Of a stretch of 64,000 nt of DNA, positions 1 through 8,167 are shown in pieces; within the stretch, counting starts at the first letter, position 1; each line of letters opens with the position of its first letter. The DNA is from CAITJF01 sp032654645. Its GTDB lineage: Bacteria; Pseudomonadota; Gammaproteobacteria; Burkholderiales; Gallionellaceae. Below the pieces are notes generated by a model. It was not told the origin of the DNA. It was given only the letters and a program-made list of their open reading frames with translations, and made no database searches. The translations under genes were made by a program, and so were the position numbers. Location: NCBI GenBank assembly GCA_032654645.1, contig JAULAW010000005.1, positions 827,740-891,739 on the forward strand. The letters run 5' to 3'.

Positions 1-306
1 GAATGCCTCGGCAGCCCGACCTTCCGTGGCGGCGCGCCTGTCTTTCATGGCCGCGCTGCCGCCGAGCAGCGCGGCCGAGACCCCGCGGTGTTGCTGGATG
101 AACTGCACGGTTTTGGAAATCGGCTCAAGCAGCGCGAGGCCTTGCAGTTCCCGCTGCGAGGGCTGGATAACCCGGTCAAAACTGGCAGACAGGCTGTACA
201 CCAACACTGCAACCGCTGCCGAGGACACCAGCCACAACAGCGTGAATTTTTTGGTGTAGCCCATGCGGTTCAGCAGGGCGATGGCGGGGGAGAACACTTT
301 ATGCAT
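1..306 (-). CDS. MCP/NIT-type sensor protein, N-terminal part (runs off left edge)
   Basis: This is the first 102 codons of a minus-strand gene that continues beyond the left edge. It starts at ATG 306-304. A short cytoplasmic N-terminus is followed by one membrane segment (about residues 22-44, rich in L, V and A). The next stretch contains QHRGVSAALLGG, which resembles the arginine/glycine motif of nitrate-sensing (NIT) and similar four-helix sensor domains. It lies 46 bp downstream of the histidine kinase gene, in the same direction, at the distal end of the chemosensory operon, so an MCP or sensor role is likely. The signalling domain is not visible; a sensor kinase or cyclase output is possible. 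Confidence 0.6.
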   Translation of the reverse strand, partial: MHKVFSPAIALLNRMGYTKKFTLLWLVSSAAVAVLVYSLSASFDRVIQPSQRELQGLALLEPISKTVQFIQQHRGVSAALLGGSAAMKDRRAATEGRAAEAF

Positions 307-352
307 TGTTATTCCTGCCACGGTTGTTCGTCATCGCCCTATCTCCCTTACG

Positions 353-1813
353 TTAACGCATCGCAGGCTTACATTGTTTGACCGGCAGCCACACGCGGAA
401 GGTGGCGCCACTCCCTGCCACGCTTGCCACTTCGATGCGTCCATGGTGTTTCTCGATGATGCTGAAAGAAAGCGACAAACCCAGCCCGGTTCCCTTGCCC
501 ACCGGCTTGGTGGTGAAGAAGGGATCGAAAATCCGATTCAGGTTTTCCGGCGCAATGCCTTTTCCGGTATCGGAGAATTCAACCCAGGCCATATCATTCT
601 CCACCCCGGTGCGAACCGTAATTGTTCCGTGGTTGCCTTCGCCGATGGCATGGGAGGCATTGATCAGCATGTTCATGAACACCTGGTTGAGCTGGGATGC
701 CATGCACTCCACAGGCGGGATGGGGCCGTATTCCTTGATCACTTCAGCGTTGTATTTGATTTCGTTGCGGACGATGTTGAGTGTGCTGTCAATGCCCTTG
801 TGCAGGTCGACGCATTGCCACTCTGCCTGATCGACATGGGAGAAATCCTTGAGATCCTGTACGATTTGCTTCACCCGCTTTATTCCTTCGGCAGATTCCC
901 TGATCAGGTCGGGGACATCCCGCTTGAGATACTCCCATTCCGCTTCCTGTTTCAGCGAACGGATTTTCTCCAGCAACGAGGGAGTGGACAGTTCGGATTC
1001 GGCGCGCTCGTAGACTTCCATTATGCCGATCAATTTTTCCACGTATTGCCCCAGGCTGCCAAGATTGGAATTGACGTAACCGATGGGGTTGTTGATCTCG
1101 TGCGCCACGCCCGCCGCCAGTTGGCCGATGGAGGCCATTTTTTCCGATTGCAGCAGCTGGTTATGCGCGGTTTCCAATTTCTTAATCAGCGCTTGCTGTT
1201 CTTCCTTCTCCCGGCGCAACGCCTCCTCGGCGCGCTTGCGCGCGGTGATGTCGCGGAAACTTAATATCCTCCCCACACTGTTCACGCCGAGGGGCTGCGG
1301 GAGCGAAAAACGCTCGATGATCCTGCCGTCCAGGCATTCCAGCACATCATTGCTTTCCACATCGGGATGGCGCTGCAAATAGGCCATCTTCTCCCGCAGG
1401 CTGGCGGGATCCTTCAACTGGCCCAATACATGCTCCACCACTTTCTGGTGTTCCCAGAACGCCATGATCTCGTCGGGAATGTTCCACATTTCCACGAAAC
1501 GCTGGTTGAAACGCACGATCCTGCCGCCCCGGTCGAGCGCCAGCATACCGTCGGTGGTGGATTCCAGAATGGCGCCGAGCAGCGACAGCAGATGCTCCAA
1601 CTGCACCTCGGCAAGCTGTCGTTCTGCCAGATTGGCGCGCAATTCGGCCATCTCCTTTGACATCAGTTCCAACGAATGTTCAAGCCGCTGCCGGTCGGTA
1701 TCGGCAGCGGAATATGCATCATTCACCGCCGCCAGGAACATGTCCCATCCCGGCGGAAGGGACATATCCTTGCGCAAAAACTGTTTGGTTTGCTGTTCCA
1801 GCAGGCGGCGCAT
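353..1813 (-). CDS. PAS-domain sensor histidine kinase (soluble)
   Basis: This 486-aa kinase has no membrane segment. An N-terminal coiled region is followed by a PAS domain at about residues 75-190, a coiled linker, and a HisKA helix with the phospho-acceptor His in GVAHEINNP (about residue 235). The catalytic HATPase domain has the N box in NQVFMNMLINASHAI and the G boxes in DTGKGIAPENL and GKGTGLGLSLS. It follows cheB in the chemosensory operon, so it probably feeds phosphate to one of the operon's receivers or an outside regulator. No cognate DNA-binding regulator is adjacent. The kinase assignment is firm; the signal is unknown. Confidence 0.93.
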   Translation of the reverse strand: MRRLLEQQTKQFLRKDMSLPPGWDMFLAAVNDAYSAADTDRQRLEHSLELMSKEMAELRANLAERQLAEVQLEHLLSLLGAILESTTDGMLALDRGGRIVRFNQRFVEMWNIPDEIMAFWEHQKVVEHVLGQLKDPASLREKMAYLQRHPDVESNDVLECLDGRIIERFSLPQPLGVNSVGRILSFRDITARKRAEEALRREKEEQQALIKKLETAHNQLLQSEKMASIGQLAAGVAHEINNPIGYVNSNLGSLGQYVEKLIGIMEVYERAESELSTPSLLEKIRSLKQEAEWEYLKRDVPDLIRESAEGIKRVKQIVQDLKDFSHVDQAEWQCVDLHKGIDSTLNIVRNEIKYNAEVIKEYGPIPPVECMASQLNQVFMNMLINASHAIGEGNHGTITVRTGVENDMAWVEFSDTGKGIAPENLNRIFDPFFTTKPVGKGTGLGLSLSFSIIEKHHGRIEVASVAGSGATFRVWLPVKQCKPAMR

Positions 1814-1867
1814 GGTCAGTTTTCCGTGAAAGTGATGGTGGTCATGGCATGGTTAAATGGTTCACGG

Positions 1868-2935
1868 TTACCCCGTCAATATCGCTCTGGGAATGTCCTG
1901 CAATCCCATTACCCGGTCGACTCCGCCCAGCTTGATGGCTTCCTTGGGCATGCCGAACACCACGCAGGTTTCTTCGTCCTGGGCGACGGTCGGGGCGCCC
2001 GCATCGTGCATTTCCTTGAGGCCGTGCGCGCCGTCATCGCCCATGCCAGTCATGATGATGCCGGTGGCGTTCTTGCCGGCGAATTTCGCCACCGAGCGAA
2101 ACAGCACGTCCACCGAGGGGCGGTGGCGGTTGACTACCGGCCCGTCCATCACCTCGACGTGGTAGTAGGCGCCGCTGCGCTTGAGCAGCATGTGCTTGCC
2201 TCCGGGCGCGATCAGGGCGAGGCCGGGGATGACGCGATCGTTGTTCTTCGCTTCCCTGACCTCGATTTCGCACAGGCTGTCGAGGCGCGAGGCGAAGGAA
2301 GCGGTGAATTTTTCCGGCATGTGCTGCACGATAACGATACCGGGGCACACGCGCGGCAGGGCGGTGAGCACCGCTTCGAGCGCCTGCGTGCCCCCTGTGG
2401 AAGTGCCGATGGCGACGATGCGCTCGGTAGTCTGAGCCATCGCGTGCCCGCCGGGTGCGGTCATGATGGCGTCGGCGGTCAGTTTGGGCGCCACCTTGGC
2501 CGCCTCCGCCGCCTTGGGCTTGAGGCGGCTGACGTTGGCCTGCGAGGCTTCCTTGACGGCGTTGATCAAGTCGGCAGCCGAATCGCTGAGGAATTGCTTG
2601 AGGCCGATTTTCGGCTTGGTGACGATGGTCACCGCCCCGGCTTCCATCGCCTGAACAGTGGTGGCCGCTCCGCGCTCGGTGAGGGTCGAACAGATCACCA
2701 CCGGCGTCGGGCGCTCCGCCATGATTTTCTTCAGAAAAGTGATGCCATCCATGCGCGGCATTTCGACATCCAGTACGATGACATCCGGCCATTCGCGGTT
2801 CATGCGCTCCAGCGCAAAAATGGGGTCGGAGGCCGCGCCGATCACCCGGATCGAAGGGTCGTGTTCGAGTATGGCTTGCAGCACCTGGCGCACCACGGCG
2901 GAGTCGTCCACGATCAGCACTTTAATTTTATTCAC
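1868..2935 (-). CDS. cheB: Chemotaxis protein-glutamate methylesterase/deamidase CheB
   Basis: This 355-aa protein has the standard CheB layout. An N-terminal receiver domain (residues 1-120, phospho-acceptor Asp56 in VLDVEMPRMDG) is joined by an Ala/Lys-rich linker to the methylesterase domain (about 170-355). Catalytic residues visible are Ser179 in GTSTGG, His205 in VQHMPEKF, and the Asp in MTGMGDDGAHG. It removes methyl groups from MCP glutamates in the adaptation branch and is activated by CheA phosphorylation. It lies downstream of cheD in the operon. Length and motifs are typical and nothing is missing. Confidence 0.97.
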   Translation of the reverse strand: MNKIKVLIVDDSAVVRQVLQAILEHDPSIRVIGAASDPIFALERMNREWPDVIVLDVEMPRMDGITFLKKIMAERPTPVVICSTLTERGAATTVQAMEAGAVTIVTKPKIGLKQFLSDSAADLINAVKEASQANVSRLKPKAAEAAKVAPKLTADAIMTAPGGHAMAQTTERIVAIGTSTGGTQALEAVLTALPRVCPGIVIVQHMPEKFTASFASRLDSLCEIEVREAKNNDRVIPGLALIAPGGKHMLLKRSGAYYHVEVMDGPVVNRHRPSVDVLFRSVAKFAGKNATGIIMTGMGDDGAHGLKEMHDAGAPTVAQDEETCVVFGMPKEAIKLGGVDRVMGLQDIPRAILTG

Positions 2936-3051
2936 TGCAAGCCTTTCTTATCGTACCCATACCCTGTGTGGGAACGCCGTTTTGGGCGCTCTGCATCTTG
3001 CGGTGCCGGAGCGACGCGGGCCGCATTCTCACGCGGAGCGCGGGAATGATT

Positions 3052-3669
3052 TCAGGGATAAATCTTTTCATGCTTGACCCACACGTTACCGTCACACAGG
3101 TCGAAGATAAGGCGGCGGTGACCGCTACCGCCCACATGCTCGGCTTGAATGTTCATGCCACCGGCTTCCAGCAGCCGCCGCGCCGCTTCGATATTGTTTC
3201 CGGCGACATTAAAAGCTTTTTTCGCAAGAACTTGCTGAAACATATTGCCGCCGCCGAACAGCTTGACCTGATATTCATCGGGGCGAGTATTGCGTTTACC
3301 GATTTCGCGCAGCAGTAACCCCATCGCTTCGTCGGCATAACGCCCATCAAAATCAGTATTGCCCGGTTTGCTGCGGCTCGGCAGCATGGAATGGCTCATG
3401 CCCCCGATGCGCAACAACGGATGCCATACCGTGATCGAAATGCATGAACCCAGCACGGTATGAATTCTGGTATTGCCATCGCCGAAATGGAAATCCCCCG
3501 GCAAGAGGTAAATTTCGACTGGCTCGTTAACGTGAAACTCGCGCAGCGAGACCATTTCCCCCTCGCCCTTTGGGAGAGGGCTGGGGAGGGGGAAACGGGC
3601 ATGATGGGTTTCATCATCAGAGGTGGCATGTTTGCCATGCCCGTTAGTTTGTAATATGGCCAGGCTCAT
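3052..3669 (-). CDS. cheD: Chemoreceptor glutamine deamidase CheD, with a repeat-encoded N-terminal insert
   Basis: CheD deamidates receptor glutamines. The catalytic Cys76 (in LGSCISI) and His93 (in GGMSH) are 17 residues apart, as in characterised CheD. The ATG at 3669 overlaps the cheR stop (ATGA), implying translational coupling. Residues 26-38 (RFPLPSPLPKGEGE) are encoded by a REP-like intergenic repeat and are not CheD-like. Homology starts after Met39 (ATG at 3555), where EIYLLPGDFHF begins the fold. Either the repeat inserted into the 5' end and is translated as a leader, or the real start is 3555, giving 167 aa. The enzyme assignment is firm; the start is uncertain. Confidence 0.92.
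   Translation of the reverse strand: MSLAILQTNGHGKHATSDDETHHARFPLPSPLPKGEGEMVSLREFHVNEPVEIYLLPGDFHFGDGNTRIHTVLGSCISITVWHPLLRIGGMSHSMLPSRSKPGNTDFDGRYADEAMGLLLREIGKRNTRPDEYQVKLFGGGNMFQQVLAKKAFNVAGNNIEAARRLLEAGGMNIQAEHVGGSGHRRLIFDLCDGNVWVKHEKIYP
3551..3600. repeat. REP-like palindromic repeat inside the cheD 5' end
   Basis: A GC-rich imperfect palindrome built on CCCTCGCCCTTTGGGAGAGG. Relatives of this motif occur between genes near 10,430, 26,990 and 31,930. Here it lies inside the reading frame of cheD rather than in an intergenic space. Confidence 0.7.
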
Positions 3670-4472
3670 GGTTTGCGATAAATGGATGGCGAAAGCGGGT
3701 GCAGCGCATCGATCAAACCGTTCAGGCTTTCCGAGTGGCCAATCAGAAAATGGCCACCCGGTTTGAGCAGGGGCAACATGCGCTGGACGATCTGGCGCTT
3801 GGTTTCCTGATCGAAATAAATCATCACATTACGCAGGAATATGACATCGAATGCGCCCAGTGACGGCAAGGGCTGGTTCAGGTTGACCTGTAAAAAATTT
3901 ACCCGGTCACGCAGTTCCTTGTCCACCAGCAGGGTATGCTCCTGTGAGCCCACCCCTTTCAGGCAATAGCGGGTCAGGTGTGCGCGAGAAATGCCTTCGG
4001 TGCGATCCAAGGGGTAATGTCCGGTGCGCGCTTTATCCAGCACCCGCGTGCTGATGTCCGAGGCGACCACTTCCCACTGGCTGCTTCCGAGGTGGTCGGC
4101 GAGCACCATCGCAATGCTGTAGGGTTCCTCGCCGCTGGAACAGGCCGCGCTCCACACCCTGAAAGAGCTGCCGGGCTTGTGCTGGGGCAGAACCTGAGCG
4201 CGCAGAAAATCGAAATGTTTGGGCTCGCGGAAGAAATAGGTCTCGTTGGTGGTGAGCAAGTCCACCGCTATTTGCAGCTCATCAGAATTCGGGCTGGCGG
4301 TCAGCAGCCTGAAGTAATCGCCGTAGCTGTCGAGGCGATACTGGGCCAGGCGCTTCGCCAGCCGCCCGCTCACCAGAGCTTTTTTTGACGGCGACAGATT
4401 GATGCCTGCGAGCTGGTAGATCAGCTTCTGAAACTGGCTGAATTCATGGTCGCTAATGGCGGTTGCAGGCAT
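3666..4472 (-). CDS. cheR: Chemotaxis protein methyltransferase CheR
   Basis: A 268-aa protein with an N-terminal helical CheR_N domain (residues 1-75) and a C-terminal SAM-dependent methyltransferase domain. The SAM-binding motif is RVWSAACSSGEEPYSIAM; the segment FDVIFLRNVMIYFD matches the family's second conserved block. It methylates glutamates on MCPs and opposes CheB. No TPR extension or C-terminal pentapeptide-binding insertion is obvious. The stop overlaps the cheD ATG by four bases. Upstream is a 166-bp gap holding a REP element, so expression may be partly uncoupled from cheW. Confidence 0.96.
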   Translation of the reverse strand: MPATAISDHEFSQFQKLIYQLAGINLSPSKKALVSGRLAKRLAQYRLDSYGDYFRLLTASPNSDELQIAVDLLTTNETYFFREPKHFDFLRAQVLPQHKPGSSFRVWSAACSSGEEPYSIAMVLADHLGSSQWEVVASDISTRVLDKARTGHYPLDRTEGISRAHLTRYCLKGVGSQEHTLLVDKELRDRVNFLQVNLNQPLPSLGAFDVIFLRNVMIYFDQETKRQIVQRMLPLLKPGGHFLIGHSESLNGLIDALHPLSPSIYRKP

Positions 4473-4537
4473 TGCGTTATTCCTTGAACTGTTGGCGCGG
4501 TATCAATGGAGTTTTGCGCTCCTCTAAAAAATTCGTC

Positions 4538-4557
4538 ATTCCCGCGCAGGCGGGAAT
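4538..4557. repeat. REP palindrome between cheW and cheR
   Basis: A perfect inverted repeat, ATTCCCGC-GCAG-GCGGGAAT, in the cheW-cheR gap. The same core occurs inside the MITE-like element near 18,600. It could act as a transcript-stabilising stem. Confidence 0.8.
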
Positions 4558-4638
4558 CCAGCTTGTTGATTTAAATGCTCAACACGGACTGCTTCGTGCC
4601 ATATTGGTGCCGGAGCAACGAGCAGCCCATAACTACAC

Positions 4639-5187
4639 TCACCCCGGCAGCATGGCCGCTTCCGGTTCTGCTCCACCCGCTTGGCCCAGCAGCGCCATTT
4701 CATCAATCGAGAGCACATGGTTGACATCGAGAATGACGACAAACTTGCCGGCAATTTTGCCCATGCCGCAGATGAAATCAGCGCGGATTCTGGCGCCGAA
4801 GGAAGGCGCCTGCTCAATTTCAGTGCGGGGAATTTCCAGCACCTCGTTGACGGTATCCACCACTACGCCAACATCCTGTTTTTCTTCTCCCTGTTCGATC
4901 TCGATAATCACGATGCAGGTGCGCCGTGTGACAGCGCCGGCTTTACGCCCGAAGCGCACCGCCAGATCCACCACCGGCACCACGCTGCCGCGCAGGTTGA
5001 TTACGCCGCGAATGAATGAGGGCATCATCGGCACCGTGGTGAGATGCCCGTACTCGATGATTTCCTTGATGTTGAGGATGGGAATGGCGAACATCTCACC
5101 GCCCAGCAGAAAAGTCAGAAACTGGTTCTGCCCCTCCTCTTTGCCGGCGGCTACGGCATGTTGCTCCGCCCGTACAATCGCGCCCAT
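4639..5187 (-). CDS. cheW: Chemotaxis coupling protein CheW
   Basis: A single CheW-like domain protein of 182 aa that links receptors to CheA. Family hallmarks are the N-terminal strand FLTFLLGGEMFAIPI, then IIEYGHLTTVPMMPSFIRGVINLRG and PVVDL. A 20-residue Ala/Glu-rich C-terminal tail follows the domain. It lies 9 bp downstream of the PAS-MCP gene, arguing for co-transcription and tight stoichiometry. No receiver domain is fused, so it is CheW rather than CheV. Confidence 0.96.
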   Translation of the reverse strand: MGAIVRAEQHAVAAGKEEGQNQFLTFLLGGEMFAIPILNIKEIIEYGHLTTVPMMPSFIRGVINLRGSVVPVVDLAVRFGRKAGAVTRRTCIVIIEIEQGEEKQDVGVVVDTVNEVLEIPRTEIEQAPSFGARIRADFICGMGKIAGKFVVILDVNHVLSIDEMALLGQAGGAEPEAAMLPG

Positions 5188-5196
5188 GACGGCCTC

Positions 5197-7977
5197 CTAA
5201 AACCGGACGAATTCATGTTCGCCCGGCATTCCTTCAACGGCTTTCCGCCCGATCTTGTCGGATATCCGGGTAACCGGCGCCACCTGCTTCAAGGAAGGCG
5301 GGTTGCCAGTTTGCCGCACCGTGGCGGCGCTGCCGCCGTCCAGCCTGAAGAATGCCATCAGTTGTTGCAGCTTCTCGGCCTGGCCGCTCATTTCCTCCGA
5401 GGTGGCAGCCAGTTCTTCCGAGGCGGAAGCATTCTGCTGGGTGGTCTGGCTGAGTTGCGACATGGCGCTATTGATCTGGCCGATGCCGGTGGACTGTTCG
5501 TCCGAGGCTGCGGTGATTTCCTGCACCAAGTCCGAAGTCTTGTTGATTGACGGCACAATTTCGTCGAGCAATTTGCCCGCCCGTTCTGCCAGTTCCACGC
5601 TGGATCCGGCCACTTCGGAAATTTCCCGCGCCGCCACCTGGCTGCGTTCGGCCAGTTTGCGCACTTCCGCCGCCACCACCGCGAAGCCCTTGCCGTGCTC
5701 GCCGGCGCGCGCCGCCTCGATTGCGGCATTGAGCGCGAGCAGGTTGGTCTGGTAGGCGATGTCGTCGATGATGCAGATCTTGGCGGCGATCTGCTTCATC
5801 GCCGTGACCGTGGATTTCACCGCCTCACCACCCTCGGTGGCTTCCCTGGCGGCCTTGGATGCCATGCCGTCGGTCACCTTGGCGTTTTCCGCGTTCTGTC
5901 CAACCGATGCCGACATCTGCTCGACCGAGGCGCTGGTCTCTTCCACGCTGGCTGCCTGTTCGCTCGCCCCCTGGCTCAGGCTTTGCGCCGTCGCGCTGAT
6001 TTCCTCGGCGGCGCTGGAGAGCGAATCTGCGGAAGTGCGCACATCGGAGATGGTTTCGGACAGCTTGTTGACCGTGCCGTTGGTCGCATCCTTGAGCCGT
6101 TTGAACATGCCCTGATAATCGCGCTCGATGGTATGCGTCAGGTCACCCTGGGATACGCTTTCGATCACTTTCACCGCATCGGTGATCACATTCTCGGCTA
6201 CCCCGGTCAGCGCGTTGATCCCCGTACCCAGCACCTTCATGAAACCGTCCTTGCCCTCCATGACGATGCGTTGCGACAAGTCACCCGCGATTGCCGCCTC
6301 GACAATGCTGTTCACCTCTTCCTCGATCCTCACTTCCCCGCTTGCGTCTATCCATTCCACCGAAGCGCCCAGGCGCTGCCCCATCGCATTGAATACCGGA
6401 TTGGCGGCCAGGCGGAAAGTGCGTCCACCGATTTTGATGGTCGTCTTGTAGGTCGTGGTAAAAGATTTCAGCAACTGCCGCTGATGCTCCGGTTTCTTGT
6501 GGAAACCGTCAATATTGGCGCCCAACAACTTATCGGCATTGAAATTCGGCAGGTCTTTCTTGATGTCAGCTTCGGCATTCTTCAATATTGCCTGCACCGA
6601 CTTGTTCACGTAAATGATGTTGAGGTCATTGTCTGCGATCATCACGCCGGTAGAAGCATTGTCCAGCGCGTTGGTGATGCGCAGGGACTCGTTTGCCCGG
6701 CGCTGGGCATCGTTGACCTCGAAACCCATCCTGGTCTGCATGGCGGCCAACGCTTCCAGCACCTTGCCGATCTCGTCATCATGCTTGATTTCAATGCGGT
6801 TGGTGTAATTGCCCTGGGATATCTGGTCAAAATAACCGATGGTCGCGGCCAGCGGACGGGTGATGGCGCGGATCACCAGGAGCGCGATGAGCGCGGCCAG
6901 CAGGGCGGCAATGGCGATGGCCGCGATGACCTGGGTGCGCATGGTGGCGTAGTCGCTCAGCGCCTGCCCGTAGTCCTGCTTGCCGTTGTCGAGATACAGT
7001 TTTTTTAGCGCCTCGATGTCCTCGCCGACCGGCTGGTAAAGCGGGCGGACAGATTCCACTGCCAGCCTGTTGGCCTCCTTGATATTGTTGGCGCGCAGGG
7101 CGGCAACGGCGGGCTTCAGCCCTTCCTGGACAAATTTTTTCCGGTCTTCGGCAAATTTGTCGGCCAGTTTTTTCTCTTCCGGGGCAAGCTGGGTATCGGT
7201 GTAGGTTTTCCATATCCTGGTGATTTCTTCGATATTCTTTTCGACCCCCTCGGTGTTCTTTTTGATTTCTTCGGCTGTGGGCGTGACCAGCGAAGCGGCA
7301 ATCCGGAGCCGGTTTTGCAGCAGCAATTTCTGGATTTCGGTTATCTGGCCCAAGGGAACGGTGTTGCCTTGATAGATGTTTAACATGCCGTCGTTGGCCC
7401 GGCTGATGCCGAACAGCCCGTAGGCACCGACTGCTATCATGACCAGACACAGGAAAGCGGACAGGAATATCAGCCGCCCCTTGACGGAAATATTTTTGAA
7501 GATGTTTGTTTTTTCGAGGAAGCTGGAGCGCACCGCATTCCCTCCCTTGATGCACAGGTTGCCTGCTTTGCCCTCGCGGAACAGGCGGTAGGCGGCATCA
7601 GCAGCTTCGATCTGCGAACGGCTGGGCTTGGAGCGCACCGACAGGAAACCGGTAGTCTGCCCGCCCTCGCGGATGGGGGCGACATTGGCCTCCACCCAGT
7701 AATAATCGCCGTTCTTGCAGCGGTTCTTGACCAGCCCGTTCCACGGCTTGCCCTTTTTGAGCGTGTCCCACAGGTCGGCAAACGCCTCCGGCGGCATATC
7801 GGGGTGGCGGATGTAGTTGTGCGGCTGCCCGATGGATTCCTGTTCGGTGTAGCCGCTCATCTCGCAGAAATAGGGGTTGACGTAGGTAACGATCCCCTTG
7901 AGGTCGGTCTTGGAAACGATGGTTTCCCCGTCCCGGAATTCCCGTTCCACATTGGTTACTGGCATGTTGGTTCTCAT
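5197..7977 (-). CDS. Methyl-accepting chemotaxis protein with two PAS domains and a 4-helix sensor
   Basis: A 926-aa Aer-like receptor. An N-terminal PAS domain (residues 10-125; GYTEQESIGQPHNYIRHPDMP is Aer-type) is followed by a membrane segment at about 165-187, a periplasmic four-helix bundle (190-345), a second membrane segment (350-372) and HAMP. A second PAS comes next (435-550; VMIADNDLNIIYVN), then the cytoplasmic signalling domain. Its hairpin tip contains DIAYQTNLLALNAAIEAARA. It probably senses a redox or energy signal through the PAS domain plus a periplasmic ligand. Met5 is an alternative start. Cofactor binding cannot be judged from sequence alone. Confidence 0.94.
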   Translation of the reverse strand: MRTNMPVTNVEREFRDGETIVSKTDLKGIVTYVNPYFCEMSGYTEQESIGQPHNYIRHPDMPPEAFADLWDTLKKGKPWNGLVKNRCKNGDYYWVEANVAPIREGGQTTGFLSVRSKPSRSQIEAADAAYRLFREGKAGNLCIKGGNAVRSSFLEKTNIFKNISVKGRLIFLSAFLCLVMIAVGAYGLFGISRANDGMLNIYQGNTVPLGQITEIQKLLLQNRLRIAASLVTPTAEEIKKNTEGVEKNIEEITRIWKTYTDTQLAPEEKKLADKFAEDRKKFVQEGLKPAVAALRANNIKEANRLAVESVRPLYQPVGEDIEALKKLYLDNGKQDYGQALSDYATMRTQVIAAIAIAALLAALIALLVIRAITRPLAATIGYFDQISQGNYTNRIEIKHDDEIGKVLEALAAMQTRMGFEVNDAQRRANESLRITNALDNASTGVMIADNDLNIIYVNKSVQAILKNAEADIKKDLPNFNADKLLGANIDGFHKKPEHQRQLLKSFTTTYKTTIKIGGRTFRLAANPVFNAMGQRLGASVEWIDASGEVRIEEEVNSIVEAAIAGDLSQRIVMEGKDGFMKVLGTGINALTGVAENVITDAVKVIESVSQGDLTHTIERDYQGMFKRLKDATNGTVNKLSETISDVRTSADSLSSAAEEISATAQSLSQGASEQAASVEETSASVEQMSASVGQNAENAKVTDGMASKAAREATEGGEAVKSTVTAMKQIAAKICIIDDIAYQTNLLALNAAIEAARAGEHGKGFAVVAAEVRKLAERSQVAAREISEVAGSSVELAERAGKLLDEIVPSINKTSDLVQEITAASDEQSTGIGQINSAMSQLSQTTQQNASASEELAATSEEMSGQAEKLQQLMAFFRLDGGSAATVRQTGNPPSLKQVAPVTRISDKIGRKAVEGMPGEHEFVRF

Positions 7978-8167
7978 CGCTCTACCTCCCTCAATTTAAA
8001 AACTTTCAAACCTGCATTTGCTTCATCCATCCCGAAACATCACCCCATCATCCGTAGCGCTTCGGGCTTACATCGTTCCCACGTTGAGCGTGGGAGCGAT
8101 ACGAAATGCCCTTGCAGGCGCCCAGCTTGCCGCGCGATAACCGAACATCGCCCGATCAATCGGGCTC

